From Mercenaria mercenaria (Eukaryota > Mollusca > Bivalvia > Venerida > Veneridae), in assembly GCF_021730395.1 (NCBI RefSeq), contig NC_069373.1:15828001-15892000 (forward strand): a stretch of 64,000 nt of DNA, in the 5' to 3' direction. Each line of letters begins with the position of its first letter. The stretch's first letter is position 1. Position numbers and translations under genes: made by a program. The notes under the pieces were generated by a model. That model made no database searches. It saw nothing but the letters and a program-made list of their open reading frames with translations, and was not told the origin of the DNA. Of the stretch, positions 44,216-55,984 are shown piece by piece.

Positions 44216-44859
44216 AATCACATAATTGTTGTCATTTTAAGGAGTGGTCATTTACAGATAACGTAAGCTAAGATCTTTAATATAATTGTTCACTGATTTA
44301 TTTATTAAAAATGTTTGACGCCATTGTTCATTGCACATACTGTCAATTTACATGTAAAATAAGCAACGCAAAATTTATATAAGAACTCAAAAATTAAACT
44401 TCAAAGGAAGGTAAATTTTGATGTTACAAATTCTTATAGCGTTTTTGTTAGGGTGTAGGTGTGTAACAATGAGATTGACAGTTGCCGATTTTAGCTGACT
44501 ATCGGTAAAGGAGAGCTATCCATACTCCCGTGGTCGGTTGGTCTTTCGCGTCCACTTGGTTAAAGTTTGTGCATCCCTTTGTTCAATTATTCTGGTAATT
44601 ACTAGAAAGCATTTAGCCCCTGAAATACTATCCACATCATGCATTCCCATCATATCCGACATAAGCCATAATTCCGCACATCTGTCATGATTACCCCTGC
44701 TTTCTCTAGATTCTCTAATGGTTAAAGTTTGAAGCACTTCACTGATCCATGCTGTATTACGAATGATTTGTTCAAACTCTAAATAGTTTTCAATCATCAT
44801 CACCCCACATGACACAAGTTGCATACCTGCGTACCATTTTTCATCTGAAATTATTCACC

Positions 44860-45748
44860 CCTTTTTACTAGAAGTAGGTTAAAGTTAGTTAGGTTCATCT
44901 TTCACTCTACCATCTGTTTATGGATGTATTGAATTCAAACTTTAAATACAAGTTGTTTCACATCATACCCACATCATATACCAAAAGGATATAAATCATT
45001 CATGGCACCAATTTTAAACTGATTGTATACCCTTTTTTTATTTAGAATGTAAAGTTTATGTGCATTCCTCTAACTCTGTTATTACTGAATGTTTCTGATC
45101 AAACTTAAACAATTGTTCAAACATATTACCCTTATCATATGACACAAGGTGCATAACTCTGGGACAAATCTTTCATGAATTATTTCCCCTTTTTACTTAG
45201 AATTTTAGGTTAAAGTTTTGATGCACTTTCACTCTGTCTCTGTTATTACTGAATGGATTTGATTCAAACTTAAAATAGTTGTTCAACATCATCACCCACA
45301 CCATATGGTGCAAGGTGCATAACTCTGGCACCAATTTTTTATTAATTATTCCCTCTTTTTACTTAGAATTTTAGGTAAAAGTTTTGATGCACTTTCACTC
45401 TGTCTCTGTTATTACTGAATAGATTTGATTCAAACTTAAAATAGATGTTCAGCATCATCACCCACACCATATGACACAAGGTGCATAACTCTGGCACCAA
45501 CATTTAATGAATTATGCCCCTTTTTGCTGAGGATATACTTATATAGTGTTTTGATACATTTTATTTTTACCTCCTTTATTACTTTAAGTTGATATTTTTG
45601 ACATAGACTCAGGCTATTGTGTAATATCTTCATCCACAATTGGAGTCATTAAACACTCCAGTGACAGCTCTAGTTTCCTCAGATGTGCCCAGTTTCACTA
45701 TCCAGCACCGAAATAGTCGAGCGCGCTGTCTCCTGTGACAGCTCTTGT
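44860..45748 (-). mobile_element. tandem-unit element, CAAGAGCTGTC family relative
   Basis: The minus strand starts CAAGAGCTGTCACAGGAGAC and GCGCGCTCGACTATTTC, like the ends at 8.59 kb. The four units (about 150 bases) differ: TGGTGCCAGAGTTATGCACC, AAAGTGCATCAAAACTTT, AGTAATAACAGAGACAGAGT. A loose unit of this kind is at 32.03-32.15 kb. Confidence 0.6.
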
Positions 45749-45749
45749 T

Positions 45750-46370
45750 TTTTTTGTAACGCTGCCATCAAACGCACTAAAATAACCAAATTAGTTAACT
45801 TTTCGTAGAATATACAAAGCTTGACTGCCTTCCCTGTTTACTGACAAAATAATGGAGTTGTGTCATAATCAGCGATAAACAATAGTTGACGCGCGAGACC
45901 GTTGAGATAACTTTTTGACGTTTATTATGACGTCAACTGCATGATATCCAGTAAATTTCTTATGCCCAGGATGAATAAAATTCAGCATAATTTTATCATC
46001 ATGTTTTAATGAGTGTGTTAGAATGAAAGTAACAATGTCTTCATGTATTTTGTCACCTGATTTACCATAGTATAACTTAAAAATGTTTTAACGCTAACGC
46101 CCACTTGGTTCATTGCCTACGAATCTGAACTCTAAACAACTGTAAATCATACGGTAAACAGCAAAATGGTTTATATAAAAATAAAGAATTAAAACGTAAA
46201 TGCTACTTGACCGTTTTGTTGTGTAAAATTCGTATAACGTTTTTTTCACGCTGATAAGGAATCTAGCTAATAAGTTCTTACTAGTACAAGGAAGGTCTTA
46301 TACGTATCAGTTGTTTCAGCTAGTACGTACTTCAGCGCACTTGCTGAATGTGGCGGTAATAATATAAAAC
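45750..46370. other. no gene seen; single-copy-like AT-rich DNA
   Basis: The region contains isolated TGACG motifs (about 45.92 and 45.93 kb) but no convincing reading frame or repeat. It ends at the fold-back copy at 46.38 kb. Confidence 0.4.
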
Positions 46371-46376
46371 ACATTT

Positions 46377-46573
46377 AAGCCGCGCCATGAGAAAACCAAC
46401 ATAGTGCATTTGCGACCAGCATGGATCCAGACTAACCTGTGCATCCGCACAGTCTGGTCAGGACCCATGCTGTTCTCTAAAGGTTTCTCTAATGGCAATA
46501 GGCTTTGAAAGCAAGCAACATGGATCCATGCTGGTCACAAACGCACTATGTTGGTTTACGCACGGCGTGGCTC
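46377..46573. mobile_element. fold-back MITE, shortened copy 5
   Basis: The family's outer ends and left arm are present, but part of the right arm is deleted (197 bp instead of 235). No clear 4-bp duplication remains. Confidence 0.75.
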
Positions 46574-46871
46574 AAAAGTTTTACAAATGCATCATGCACA
46601 CAAGTTTCACTTATGTCTAGTACTAGTTTTTCCGATACTAAATTCTATTCAAACATTCTGTGACATTGTTTCACTAAAGTAGGATCCAAAGTATAGTACT
46701 AGTATTCCAGTGCGTGTCGAAAGCATTAAACATATCCAAAATTAGAATTCTAGTGGTTAGTTGTAAATAAAATGTAATGTCGTTTTCAAATACAAGGTAG
46801 GCGTATATTGTTTTACATATATCATCATATACCAGAAAAAAAAGGAATATAAAAATCAGTTTCATGGTTTT

Positions 46872-47270
46872 CACCAGGAGTTAGAGATCGTGTTTGTATA
46901 CAAATCAGTTGTATTTTCTATTTTTAGAACTGATAAGACTGTTATCGGGTGGGCAGACGCCTAACGTCTATGTTTTTTGTAAACAGTGATGTTTTTCTAA
47001 CGGCCTAAACTTTCTTAAAACACAAATTATATTAATAATTTTTTGATCAACGGAAATGTTATAAAACAAGCAATTCAATAATCAATTTTAATCTTTACTT
47101 CGAAATAAAGTGGATTAATTATAAATTATAAATGCTTAACTTACAGTGCTTTCCTAGAAGTTTTTAACACCACTACGCCGCTATTAAAATCATATATGTC
47201 ATTTAAAACTTTTATTCATTTAAAAAAGATATTTGACCACGATTGTAAGAATTTCAAAACTTTCTGAATT
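46872..47270 (-). repeat. interspersed repeat C, copy 2
   Basis: The minus strand matches 17.83-18.23 kb over about 400 bases, with small gaps and an estimated identity above 80 percent. No terminal repeats or coding frames were seen, so the family is unnamed. It lies about 450 bases downstream of the protease stop. Confidence 0.7.
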
Positions 47271-47724
47271 TTCAAAATCCATCGAAGATCGAAAAAGTTA
47301 TTACGAAATAAAAATTCCGATCCCATACATAAACGATGTAAAAAAAAAACATTTGTTTTGCCTACCACCAGACAAGCATGTTAATGCGTGACGTCACGGC
47401 GATCTCTACTTTGGGTTAGGGATGTTTGGGCCGTCGGGTAGATGTACATGATTGAAAAATAAGGCATTTTTGCATAACCTTTAAATGTCCATTGAACAAC
47501 AGTGAACGTTATCAGGGGTAACATACTTAAATAATTTCTGCAGTATGTGTATTAAAATACTTCCTATCACGTTTCGGGCAAACGTTAATTAATGCGCTTC
47601 TTTGTCAGATTTTAACCAACATATATTTTTTTTCAACAGACAGAAACACGGAAACATAGAAAACGTTTAATGTAGTTGTAAACAGTTATTTCTTTACAAT
47701 GTTTTTAAGTTAATATTAATTGTA

Positions 47725-48861
47725 TTAACCAAAAAACGGCTTGATTCTTGTAGAACCAACTTCTAGATACTGTATGTTATTCCTTCTTATGTTTTCACAA
47801 ACGTCATATTTATCTCCTTCAGGGTGAATCATTGCGCAAATGTCTAAACATTTTGGTAATGTAAGAAGCATAATAGTCTCGTAGTTGGTGTCTTCGTCTG
47901 CTGTAGACACAGTATTAGACAAGATTCCTACAATTTTATTTCCGTCTACAGCACTATTTGAAAAGGCAGCTGCGCCGGAATTTCCGGCAGACGACTTGCA
48001 TTTTCTAAGTACAATATTGCCTTTCATGAATAATATGCTTTCGTATGCATCACATGTTGATAGCCATAGACCATTTGATTTAAATCCTAAAAACTCTAGA
48101 TCTGAGTTCAACGTTTTAACTGTTGGTAAGGACAACTGCATAAATTTGTTCCGTCCGCTCACTGGAAGATTCAGCTGCAAAACAGCGTAGTCGAACGCTC
48201 CACGACCAACTTCCGGCAGCGTCTGTGTTTTCAGCCACATGACCGGTACGTTTATTTTAACAATATAATGTATTCTGTAACCCATTCGATCCGTTACTTC
48301 CACTTTCAACATTTCCATATTATCTTTGAAGTCATGTCCGTCGTGTACACAATGAGCGGCAGTCAGCACGTGGACTGGCGTTAGTAACGTTCCAGTACAA
48401 CCAGACGAAATTTTCACAACATTGCTATACGGAAATAGTCGCATTTTATGCCTTGAAATCGGTCGGTTTTCCGGCATAAGTTCTATATACAAACGTTTTT
48501 TAATGTAAAAATTCTTTTGGAGTTTATCGCTGGAGTCAATTGTGTTTCTTTTTTCTCTGAATGCGTTTCCAAGATCTCCCTGACCATACCATGTGAAATC
48601 ATCATTCGATTCATACCTCTGTCTACTTAAATACGGGTTGTTGCTGAGAGAGATGTATCCTGGTGTCAATGGATACTCGACATTCTCATCAAATGTCGAA
48701 TAAAAAATGTCGATATCTTTTGGTTCCGCTTCTGAACTATCCGTAGTAGCATCCAAGACTGCCTGATAAAACATCGGCTTTATTTTTTCAAATGTAGATT
48801 GTGACACGACGTTTGTTGTCGTTAATACGTATAAGAAATTTCTGAACGACAACCAATTCAT
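47725..48861 (-). CDS. PRSS23/PRSS35-like secreted serine protease
   Basis: This is a chymotrypsin-fold (S1) serine protease of the PRSS23/35 type, which is secreted; substrates of these proteins are poorly known. Starting at 48861 it has 378 residues in one exon. The N-terminus (MNWLSFRNFLYVLTTTNVVSQS) could act as a signal peptide. A long propeptide-like region of about 140 residues precedes the protease core. The triad is visible as His170 in LTAAHC, Asp224 in FDYAVL and Ser295 in SAGNSGA. The usual GDSG reads GNSG; human PRSS23 likewise departs from GDSG at this spot. An AG acceptor (TATTTTCAG) lies 29-30 bases upstream of this ATG, so a 5' exon is likely. The frame is also open up to an ATG at 48930, but that would run across the acceptor. 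Single-coding-exon structure fits PRSS23/35. I am sure of the family and less sure of the start. Confidence 0.85.
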   Translation of the reverse strand: MNWLSFRNFLYVLTTTNVVSQSTFEKIKPMFYQAVLDATTDSSEAEPKDIDIFYSTFDENVEYPLTPGYISLSNNPYLSRQRYESNDDFTWYGQGDLGNAFREKRNTIDSSDKLQKNFYIKKRLYIELMPENRPISRHKMRLFPYSNVVKISSGCTGTLLTPVHVLTAAHCVHDGHDFKDNMEMLKVEVTDRMGYRIHYIVKINVPVMWLKTQTLPEVGRGAFDYAVLQLNLPVSGRNKFMQLSLPTVKTLNSDLEFLGFKSNGLWLSTCDAYESILFMKGNIVLRKCKSSAGNSGAAAFSNSAVDGNKIVGILSNTVSTADEDTNYETIMLLTLPKCLDICAMIHPEGDKYDVCENIRRNNIQYLEVGSTRIKPFFG

Positions 48862-48923
48862 TTTCTTTACGACAGTTATCACTAGATGCTGAAAATACAA
48901 AGGGGAAAAAATGTAACTCAATA

Positions 48924-49015
48924 CCATCAAATATTGTGCGCACTTGCGAGGCTAGCCACTGAAACGCCGTCAACAACACAATAAAACGCTGCGCTGCGAC
49001 GAGGTTGGCCGGCAT
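48924..49015 (-). other. possible upstream exon or uORF of the protease gene
   Basis: An ATG at 49015 opens MPANLVAAQRFIVLLTAFQW, which looks like a signal peptide. A GTATTG donor follows at about 48923. Splicing it to the acceptor at about 48892 puts the signal out of frame with the protease; a weaker donor (CAA|GTGCGC) would be in frame. It may be a 5' UTR exon with an upstream ORF, or an alternative N-terminus. Confidence 0.3.
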
Positions 49016-49019
49016 TTTA

Positions 49020-49115
49020 GGCTAACCTATCACGTGCGCACGCATTACTTTTTACGTAGTATTATATAAAAAAAAACTATCATTGTCACATCACCTCTGT
49101 ACCACAGTAAGATTC
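49020..49115 (-). repeat. fragment of the ACGTGCGCACGT element upstream of the protease
   Basis: On the minus strand CTGTGGTACAGAGGTGATGT leads into TTTTTATATAATACTACGTA and ends GTGCGCACGTGA. The same order (CTGTGGCACAGAGGTGACAT, TTTTTATATTAATACGTGCG) is found at 57.99 kb. It ends a few bases from the ATG at 49015. Confidence 0.5.
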
Positions 49116-49119
49116 CGCT

Positions 49120-50270
49120 TTCAATGTGCTAATCATAAGTTGTTATAGACTGGCACGTACACTTTGTAGCTGCTTGTCAACTAAGTCTCAAGCACGTTAC
49201 AATTCTCAAGATAATGAGAAGATATCCATATCTTGCTGACGCTCCTATTTTTGTATTTAGCAAAGCTACCATTCTATACACGAGCGACTGCCGAATTTAT
49301 GATACCGCATGTGACAAGATCTTTTTGTACAGAAATGTTTTATATCGTCCATTTATTGTAACTTTTACAAAAATGTGTTCGTTGTTTTCACATACATCCT
49401 AACAAGAATAAGTAAGTTAATCAAATAGATCTTTACAAGAATATGTTTGTTTACTCTTGTTCAGAAATTGGATTTAGTGGGGATCCATCTTCAAGAATGC
49501 AATTTCTCCGAAAATCGCAACACAAAATGGCTAGGATATATATATATAATATATATGAAATTTTAATAATGAAAATTATAAACGGATCAGATTAACAATC
49601 TTAAAACAGTTATAAAGATTTATCATCTTTTTACATGTTTCAGTTTATGAAACATAATTTTATATTTGTAATGAAAAAGTTTATTTTATATGTTATATAA
49701 CCAATTTGAAATAGTTATACTATAATTATTTTAAAATTCTAAGAACTCATACCTTTTTTCCCACGGCAAGAAAGCACGTACCGGCTTCTAAGCATCCATT
49801 GAAAATATGTTCCTGGTAATAAATCTCCCCGATGTCTATATATAGCAAGCTTCATAATATAATTGCGAAAATCATCCAATTAAATACAAGTTCGCTACTG
49901 AGACGATATACCAAATGGTTATGAATAGTCTCTTGTGTACTGGGCGGTATTATCGAAAAAGCATGATAATATGCCTTATTGCATGTCAGTTCTTATTGCC
50001 TTTCAGTTATTTAAAAGCCATGAGAGGAAGATTATGCTCCAAATACTATTATCCGATAGTATCCGACATCCGTGTTAGACCTAGGAGCCGGTAAGACCTA
50101 CCAGTTCGTATCAGTGTGGCAAACAGATCTTTACCGTGCTACTTATGAAAAAATGAACAGAAAGGTACATGCAGATATGGTTGCTACATATCACCACTTT
50201 CAAGTTGGCAACTTCTATCTCATTTTAGCAAGGTGACGCTATAAAAACTGGCACAGATTTAAAATAAATA
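49120..50270. other. no gene seen upstream of the protease
   Basis: This is AT-rich sequence with short frames only. No repeat family of the window was recognised. Confidence 0.4.
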
Positions 50271-50274
50271 TATT

Positions 50275-50645
50275 CTCCGACCCGCCGGTGAGTGCACGTC
50301 TTGAGAAGGCACATTACTAGTATATTGACGAAACTAGGTCATATATTATCCTTTTTCTGTCAGTGTCCTGTCTAAAGACGGCGGGAGTGGCCCTAAGAGA
50401 CCGTTTTGCGTGAAAGGAACTACCCTCTTGTTGACGGCATGCAGAGAAGCAACCCTACTCACAACGTGGGGTGCGGGATGGGAGGGGCACATCATCTCCA
50501 CGACAAGGGACCAGCGACAGCACCACCAGCTAGCGACTTGCGGCTCCAACCACTCTTGTTAGGACGACTTGCGATGCCTCAAATAGTGTCATGCAACCAC
50601 GCCTCGGGTCTCTGTCGTTTATGGTCTCATTAGCCGTGACAGAGA
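50275..50645 (+). other. GC-rich island of unknown nature
   Basis: About 370 bases are markedly richer in G and C than the flanks and contain phrases such as GGGGTGCGGGATGGGAGGGG and CCAGCGACAGCACCACCAGC. Frames on both strands are open for 67-75 codons but lack recognisable motifs. It might be a foreign or repeat insertion; no terminal repeats were found. Confidence 0.35.
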
Positions 50646-50865
50646 TCCAATTTTGGCTTCAAAATTATTTGGACTGTTGGCTAATACTCTACGGACATTG
50701 CGAAGAGGTAAATTTTCTTCACCACTTTGTCTTAAAAATTATCTTTAACAGCATGCCGGGAAACATGTCGGAGGTCTATACTATACATAGCTAAATGCTA
50801 TACTGTGTCCGGAAGAGCGGATGAACGATAATTAAACTTAAACACAGACAGAAAGTTATATTTAA

Positions 50866-51386
50866 AGGGTAAGAAAAGTCTGAAAATAACTTAATTCTAT
50901 ATGGAGGCCATCATTAAGCCTTTCATAACGCTGAAAGAATTTTTTAAAATCGGACCACTATTGAAAAGGATATGTTTAAAATTAAAGAAAATGGCTGATC
51001 ATGGAGGCATCCATTTTTATTGTGTTTATGACGTCATTTACACACTGCTGAATTCTTTATTTAGCAAATAACCTTTTAATGGATTAATTCTCTTATGTTT
51101 CTCGAGTGTAAGGTGTAACTTCTTTCACTTTAGCTGGAAAAAAGTTGAGAAATTTTTTTACAGAAATAAGTAAATACTGTTCAAATGTGTATATAAAAAT
51201 TTGATAAATTCGCCATTTTTTTTTTGTTGTTGTCATGGAAACAAAATGGCCGCCACTTTGACCAAATATTTAAATTCTCATAACTTTCTCATTTTTACTC
51301 CGATTTTGAAAATTCTTTCACTTCCTTATATGATTTAAGAAATCCCAGCTGATGAGACTAACTTTAGAAAAACGTTGCCTTTCCCT
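50866..51386 (+). mobile_element. 521-bp TTAA-flanked MITE, copy 1
   Basis: The element starts AGGGTAAGAAAAGTC, ends AACGTTGCCTTTCCCT and is flanked by TTAA on both sides (50862-50865, 51387-51390). The TTAA target suggests a piggyBac-type origin. No coding frame. A copy of equal length lies 350 bases away in inverse orientation. Confidence 0.65.
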
Positions 51387-51736
51387 TTAAATTCCGGATT
51401 TTTAGTTTCCTGACTTGCTGTCTCAAAGTAAAACTTGTATTGACATTGCTTGAAAGGAAATATTTCTCAGAACATGTTGAAAATACAAGAACTCTTACTT
51501 GCACCCGTTTGACTTCTGAACTGAATTCACAAAATCCATCAGTAAGGTTATGGAAGTCGGAATGTTTTCCTCAAGGTACCATACTTTTCGGTGTTCCTTT
51601 TCAGTAAAAAAAAATCAAATTTTCATAACCACCATTCAAACGAGGACTGGAATTTTATAAAACGTGTTTTCTACATGAAGCACGCGTTGGGCTGTTTTAA
51701 AAGGATGTGTCTATATTCTTGTGAAAAAGTACTTAA

Positions 51737-52257
51737 AGGGAAGGGCAATGTTGTTACTATGTTAATTCCGTCTGCTAGAATTTCTTAAATCATTTTAAGA
51801 AGTGAAAGAATTTTCAAAATTGACTTAAAGAATTTTGAGCAGTTTAATATTTGATCAAAATGGTGGCCATTTTGTTTCAATGATAACAAAAAAATGGCGG
51901 ATTTATCAAATTTCTAGATACTAATTTGAACTGTATTTACTTATTAATGTAAAATAATTTCTCTACTTTTCTCCAGAGATAATGAAAGAAATTACCATAT
52001 TTTACATCTTACACTCAAGACACATATGGAAGTAATCTATTTAAAAGGTTAATTTTTGAATAAAAACTTCAGCAGTGTGTAAATGACGTCATTAACACAG
52101 TAAAACGGCTGCCTCCATGATCAGCTATTTTCTTAGATTTCAAACTGCAGTATCTTTTTCAATATTGGTCCGATTTTAAAAATTCTTACAGTGTTATGAA
52201 AGGCTTGAGGATTGCATTAATATGAATAATAACTCATTTTGAGGTATTCCTTTCCCT
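51737..52257 (-). mobile_element. 521-bp TTAA-flanked MITE, copy 2
   Basis: This element has the same length as copy 1 and inverse orientation, beginning AGGGAAGGGCAATG and ending GGTATTCCTTTCCCT. TTAA stands on both sides (51733-51736, 52258-52261). The two copies differ by many substitutions, so they are old or were two separate insertions. Confidence 0.65.
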
Positions 52258-52789
52258 TTAATATCACGGTGAATTTTCAACCTGGACATTAACATTATAT
52301 TACAGTTTCTATGGTACGGAACTACAATCGAACGCGGGACAACTGTAAATTCTTATCGAAGAAATTAGATCTACTTCCGGACAAAAATTTACACACTAGT
52401 ATATTCAAACAGAAGCATAACAAGAAATATCTTTAAAAATGATGGTCGGCGAATTGTAATAAGGAAAGAAGTTTATGAATTTTTCATCTAGCATTCATCT
52501 TTCATCTAACATTTTTCAAATTGCAAAACTAAACACCGCACTTACAATTTAAATGGTTCTATTTTAATTTTTCGCAAAGGTTTCGTAGGGTTGCAATTTT
52601 GTTTCGTTTATCCTTTTACGAATAATTACAGCAGTAGTTTGATGAAGATTCATGAAGCGAGGTCATTAAACGTGTTTATATTTTTAGCTAAATTGGTCCC
52701 TATCCCCATTTGTAACAAAATAGCAGGAGACCTTACGATATTGTTACACATCGAGTTTGATAAAAATCCATTACATTTTAGTGGTTAAT

Positions 52790-53080
52790 GCGAAGAAAGG
52801 CATATCTACTTTTAGCTGTAGTGGTCCCTAATAGGACCCAAGTTCCTATATAAATAAATTTGGAAGAGGACCTTATAATGATGCTCCAGACCAAGTATGA
52901 CAAAGATCCACCAAGCTGTTCATGAGACGCTGTATAAAGGCATTTCTAGTTTTAGCTCTAGCAGCCCCTAAAAGGGGTCAAATGTCCCAGCTGAACAAAG
53001 TTGGCTGCGGGCCTAATAAAGATGCTACAAATCAAGTTTGATTAGAATACATGAGAAAAAAATCAATTAAAGGATTTTTT
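52790..53080 (+). repeat. tandem-unit repeat, same family as 1.9-3.0 kb
   Basis: Two units carry TTTTAGCTCTAGCAGCCCCT, GATGCTACAAATCAAGTTTG-like and CAAGCTGTTCATGAGA phrases, matching the block at 1.92-2.99 kb. Confidence 0.55.
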
Positions 53081-53099
53081 ATTTATTATTTTTATTTAT

Positions 53100-53980
53100 T
53101 TCTAAGATAGGCCAACTGATCCCGCTTTAACAAATGCATATTCGCTACTCATGAATCTTTGGACAATGACGTCACACCTATAAAAAAGTGAAGGTCAAGC
53201 AAAACATACAATTGTAATTATTTCAATATTTTTGTTTCATAAGGAAAGTTTGACCGTAGTCATATCACATAGATAAACTGTATGCAGCGTACCTTCATTT
53301 CAGTGTAATGAGATTCAGTCATTATATAGCATATATATAATAAACAGATTTCAACTGAGTTCAATATTTGCATACCATACTAAAGAAAAATATTCATATA
53401 TAATAAATCAGTTAAATAATTTATAACAAATATATCAAAGCAAACAAGTACTCATTTCAATATGCAATCTGAATAAGTCACAAAAGCAAGAAACCTTTTC
53501 ATATACAGACGACAATTGTAACAAGGAAATTTTTTTAAAAAGCACTTCTCTACATAAAAGACTCTTATCACACCCTTATTTATGTGATACGCAGACCGTA
53601 TTCAGCTCTGTCTTTAATTTGACAGATGTTGGTATTTGAACAGGTTTTTATCATATTTATTAAACTTACTTATCATTTTGAGATATATCAATATTCTTGC
53701 TAAATATACCGAGCCAAAGTAAGCTTTAAAACTGTGAACAGCGTCATTTAGGATAAACGCTTTGTCTACATTTCACTCAGCGTAGCACAATCAACAGAGT
53801 GAAAGAAATTGACACTCTCGTCCAATCAGGCAGAGTGTTACATAAATCTTCCATTTTGATAAATTATCTATAATGCGTTATCAAGTAGTTTGATTTGCAA
53901 ACTGAAGTCACGTGGCATAGGAAACGAAAACGAATTTAGACGGCGTTCGCCGAAAAACTAACGTCGGACATATTTTTTAA
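53100..53980. other. no feature seen
   Basis: This is AT-rich DNA without convincing frames or repeat borders. Confidence 0.4.
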
Positions 53981-54076
53981 GTATCATGAAAATTAATTCA
54001 CATCTAACAATAAATATCAGAGACTACATGTACAGCGACCGTTACCAGGCTGGGCTTTTAAGAACTGGGTTATCTC

Positions 54077-54385
54077 ACAGACACTTGGGGTCAGGTGAGC
54101 GGCTTTATGCAAATTATCATACCATAAGTACTGCAAACAATCATTAAAACAATCAAAGAACTATAATGTATTTTATACTTCTTTGAAACAATTAAAATAG
54201 TATTTGACGGCGTTTTAAAAATGCCATGAAAGCATTAAATACTACTAAATGCTTTGATGGTATTTGGTGGCATTTTTAAAACGCCGTTAAATACTGTTTT
54301 AATCGTTTTAATAATTGTTTGCAGTACTTATGGTATGATAATTTGCAAAAAAAGCCGCTCACCTGACCCCAAGTGTCTGTGGGTG
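54077..54385. mobile_element. 309-bp hairpin element
   Basis: CACAGACACTTGGGGTCAGG and GTGAGCGGCTTT on the left pair with their complements on the right. Pairing continues through AATTATCATACCATAAGTAC and on to a centre near 54230. Arms are about 140 bases. No target duplication was identified. Confidence 0.7.
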
Positions 54386-54440
54386 AGCTACCTAAGCTGG
54401 TACTGTTACCAGCAGTAATGGCCTTGACTGGATGCATTCT

Positions 54441-54505
54441 TGGGCCCGCCGTTACATGACTGAAATACTGTTGAAAAACGGCGTTAAACCCAAACAAAGC
54501 AAAGC
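54441..54505 (+). repeat. 3' fragment of the same SINE
   Basis: Only the last 65 bases remain: GCCCGCCGTTACATGACTGA, then CTGTTGAAAAACGGCGTTAA and an AAACA tail. The head and body are missing, as in a 5'-truncated insertion. Confidence 0.75.
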
Positions 54506-54509
54506 ATTC

Positions 54510-55980
54510 TTGGCCTCCCTCGGCTTTATTGGAAATGCATTTGTTCCATCCGTTTCAGGTGTTGACATTTGCGACCGTGCCCGCGCTAAATAGACTGGCC
54601 AGAAATAATTCAACATATTCTTTTCGAGGGGTTTCTTTACAACAGAAACATTTGTTTTATTTTCAGTCATGTATTCAACTTAGATATTTACATTTATTAT
54701 ACGTATAAAAAGAAAACAAGTTCCTTGGTGTAGTAATGTAATCAGTTGTCCTTTTTCAGGAGATTGCACGCGCGATTTGACGCCATTCTAAAAACATGAA
54801 AAATGACGTCGTTCGGGTAGGTAAGGTGGGGGTGGGGGTGTAAATCGGACACCATGGCCCAGTTGTTCGAAACTTTAACAGTTGATTAAGCTTACAGTCG
54901 ATTAACTTTTAGAGTAACCGTGATTTCAACATTTTAGAAAACTTAGAAAAACGAATGTATGACTTAAGGAATATGAACACGAAAAACGTCTTTACAGTAA
55001 AACTTTAACAACGTAGTCGTGTTTCCCACCAAGACTAGTATTTTGAATAAAAAAAATAACAGGCGATTAGTGTAACAGTCTATTAAAGTTTCGAACAGCC
55101 GGGCTCATAATTTCAAAACGAGTATAAAATTATAGAACTAGCCAAAAGTTATTTTTCTTATTATAAAGTAAAGAGCAAAACTGAATCCACACGACTTCGT
55201 GATCTTTATAATTATTCAACATTTTTTTTTTCAAAATATCGTGTCCTCAAAATTTTGTGAAGCAGTTCACGTGGCGTCGCGCTGGAAAAATAGGTACAAT
55301 TTGGGAGGACACTTAAAATACAAAAAAAAAAAAAAAAAAAAAAAAGGGAATAAAAAGAAACTGTGCTTGTTTTCTTGTGCTATTGAAATATCTTTCACTC
55401 ATTCAAACACCATATTGTACGTTTTCGCTCGTGCCGTCATTCGCTCGGTGAAAGATATTTTGACCAAACATATATCCTGTAACACATGTAGGATTCGCAT
55501 ATATCGTCTGTTTGTTGCCTGTCTTTTTCAGTCATGTTATAACCATTTTATATTTTTACAAAAGACACTCTCTAGAAGGATCAGCATGCAACCAGTCTGA
55601 TATAATGGTATATGATTTTGTAATTGCACAAATGTTCCTTGAACAGACTTTCTCACGATGTATCCCCAATCTTTTTGCTATTTAAAGAAAACTCTCCCAG
55701 CGCTATACTGAAAATATGACTTCCATTTAGTTTTTTTAAAAATTTTGTTTAATGTAGATCTATAAATTCAATTTCTTGCTTTATCTATGCAACAGAAATT
55801 CATTCACTAAATCAAAGCCTTGAGATGTCTGGTGGTTGCCGGTTTTGCTAGAGTTATTTTCATTTTAAATGCCAATCTATAAATATACATGTATAAGAAA
55901 CAAATACTAATGTGCCTCATATCTAAGATAAACTCTGCCTGACCTTACATGAACAGCTGGAAGTCAGTGATGTAACCATG
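54510..55980. other. no gene seen; A-run at 55.32 kb
   Basis: A run of about 24 A stands at 55321-55345. The 133-codon frame 55199-55600 runs through it and looks non-coding. No repeat family was recognised. Confidence 0.4.
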
Positions 55981-55984
55981 GACT

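Noticed and set aside
55199-55600. 133-codon frame with a poly-lysine run
   Set aside because: The lysines come from a 24-base A run; there is no splice context or motif.
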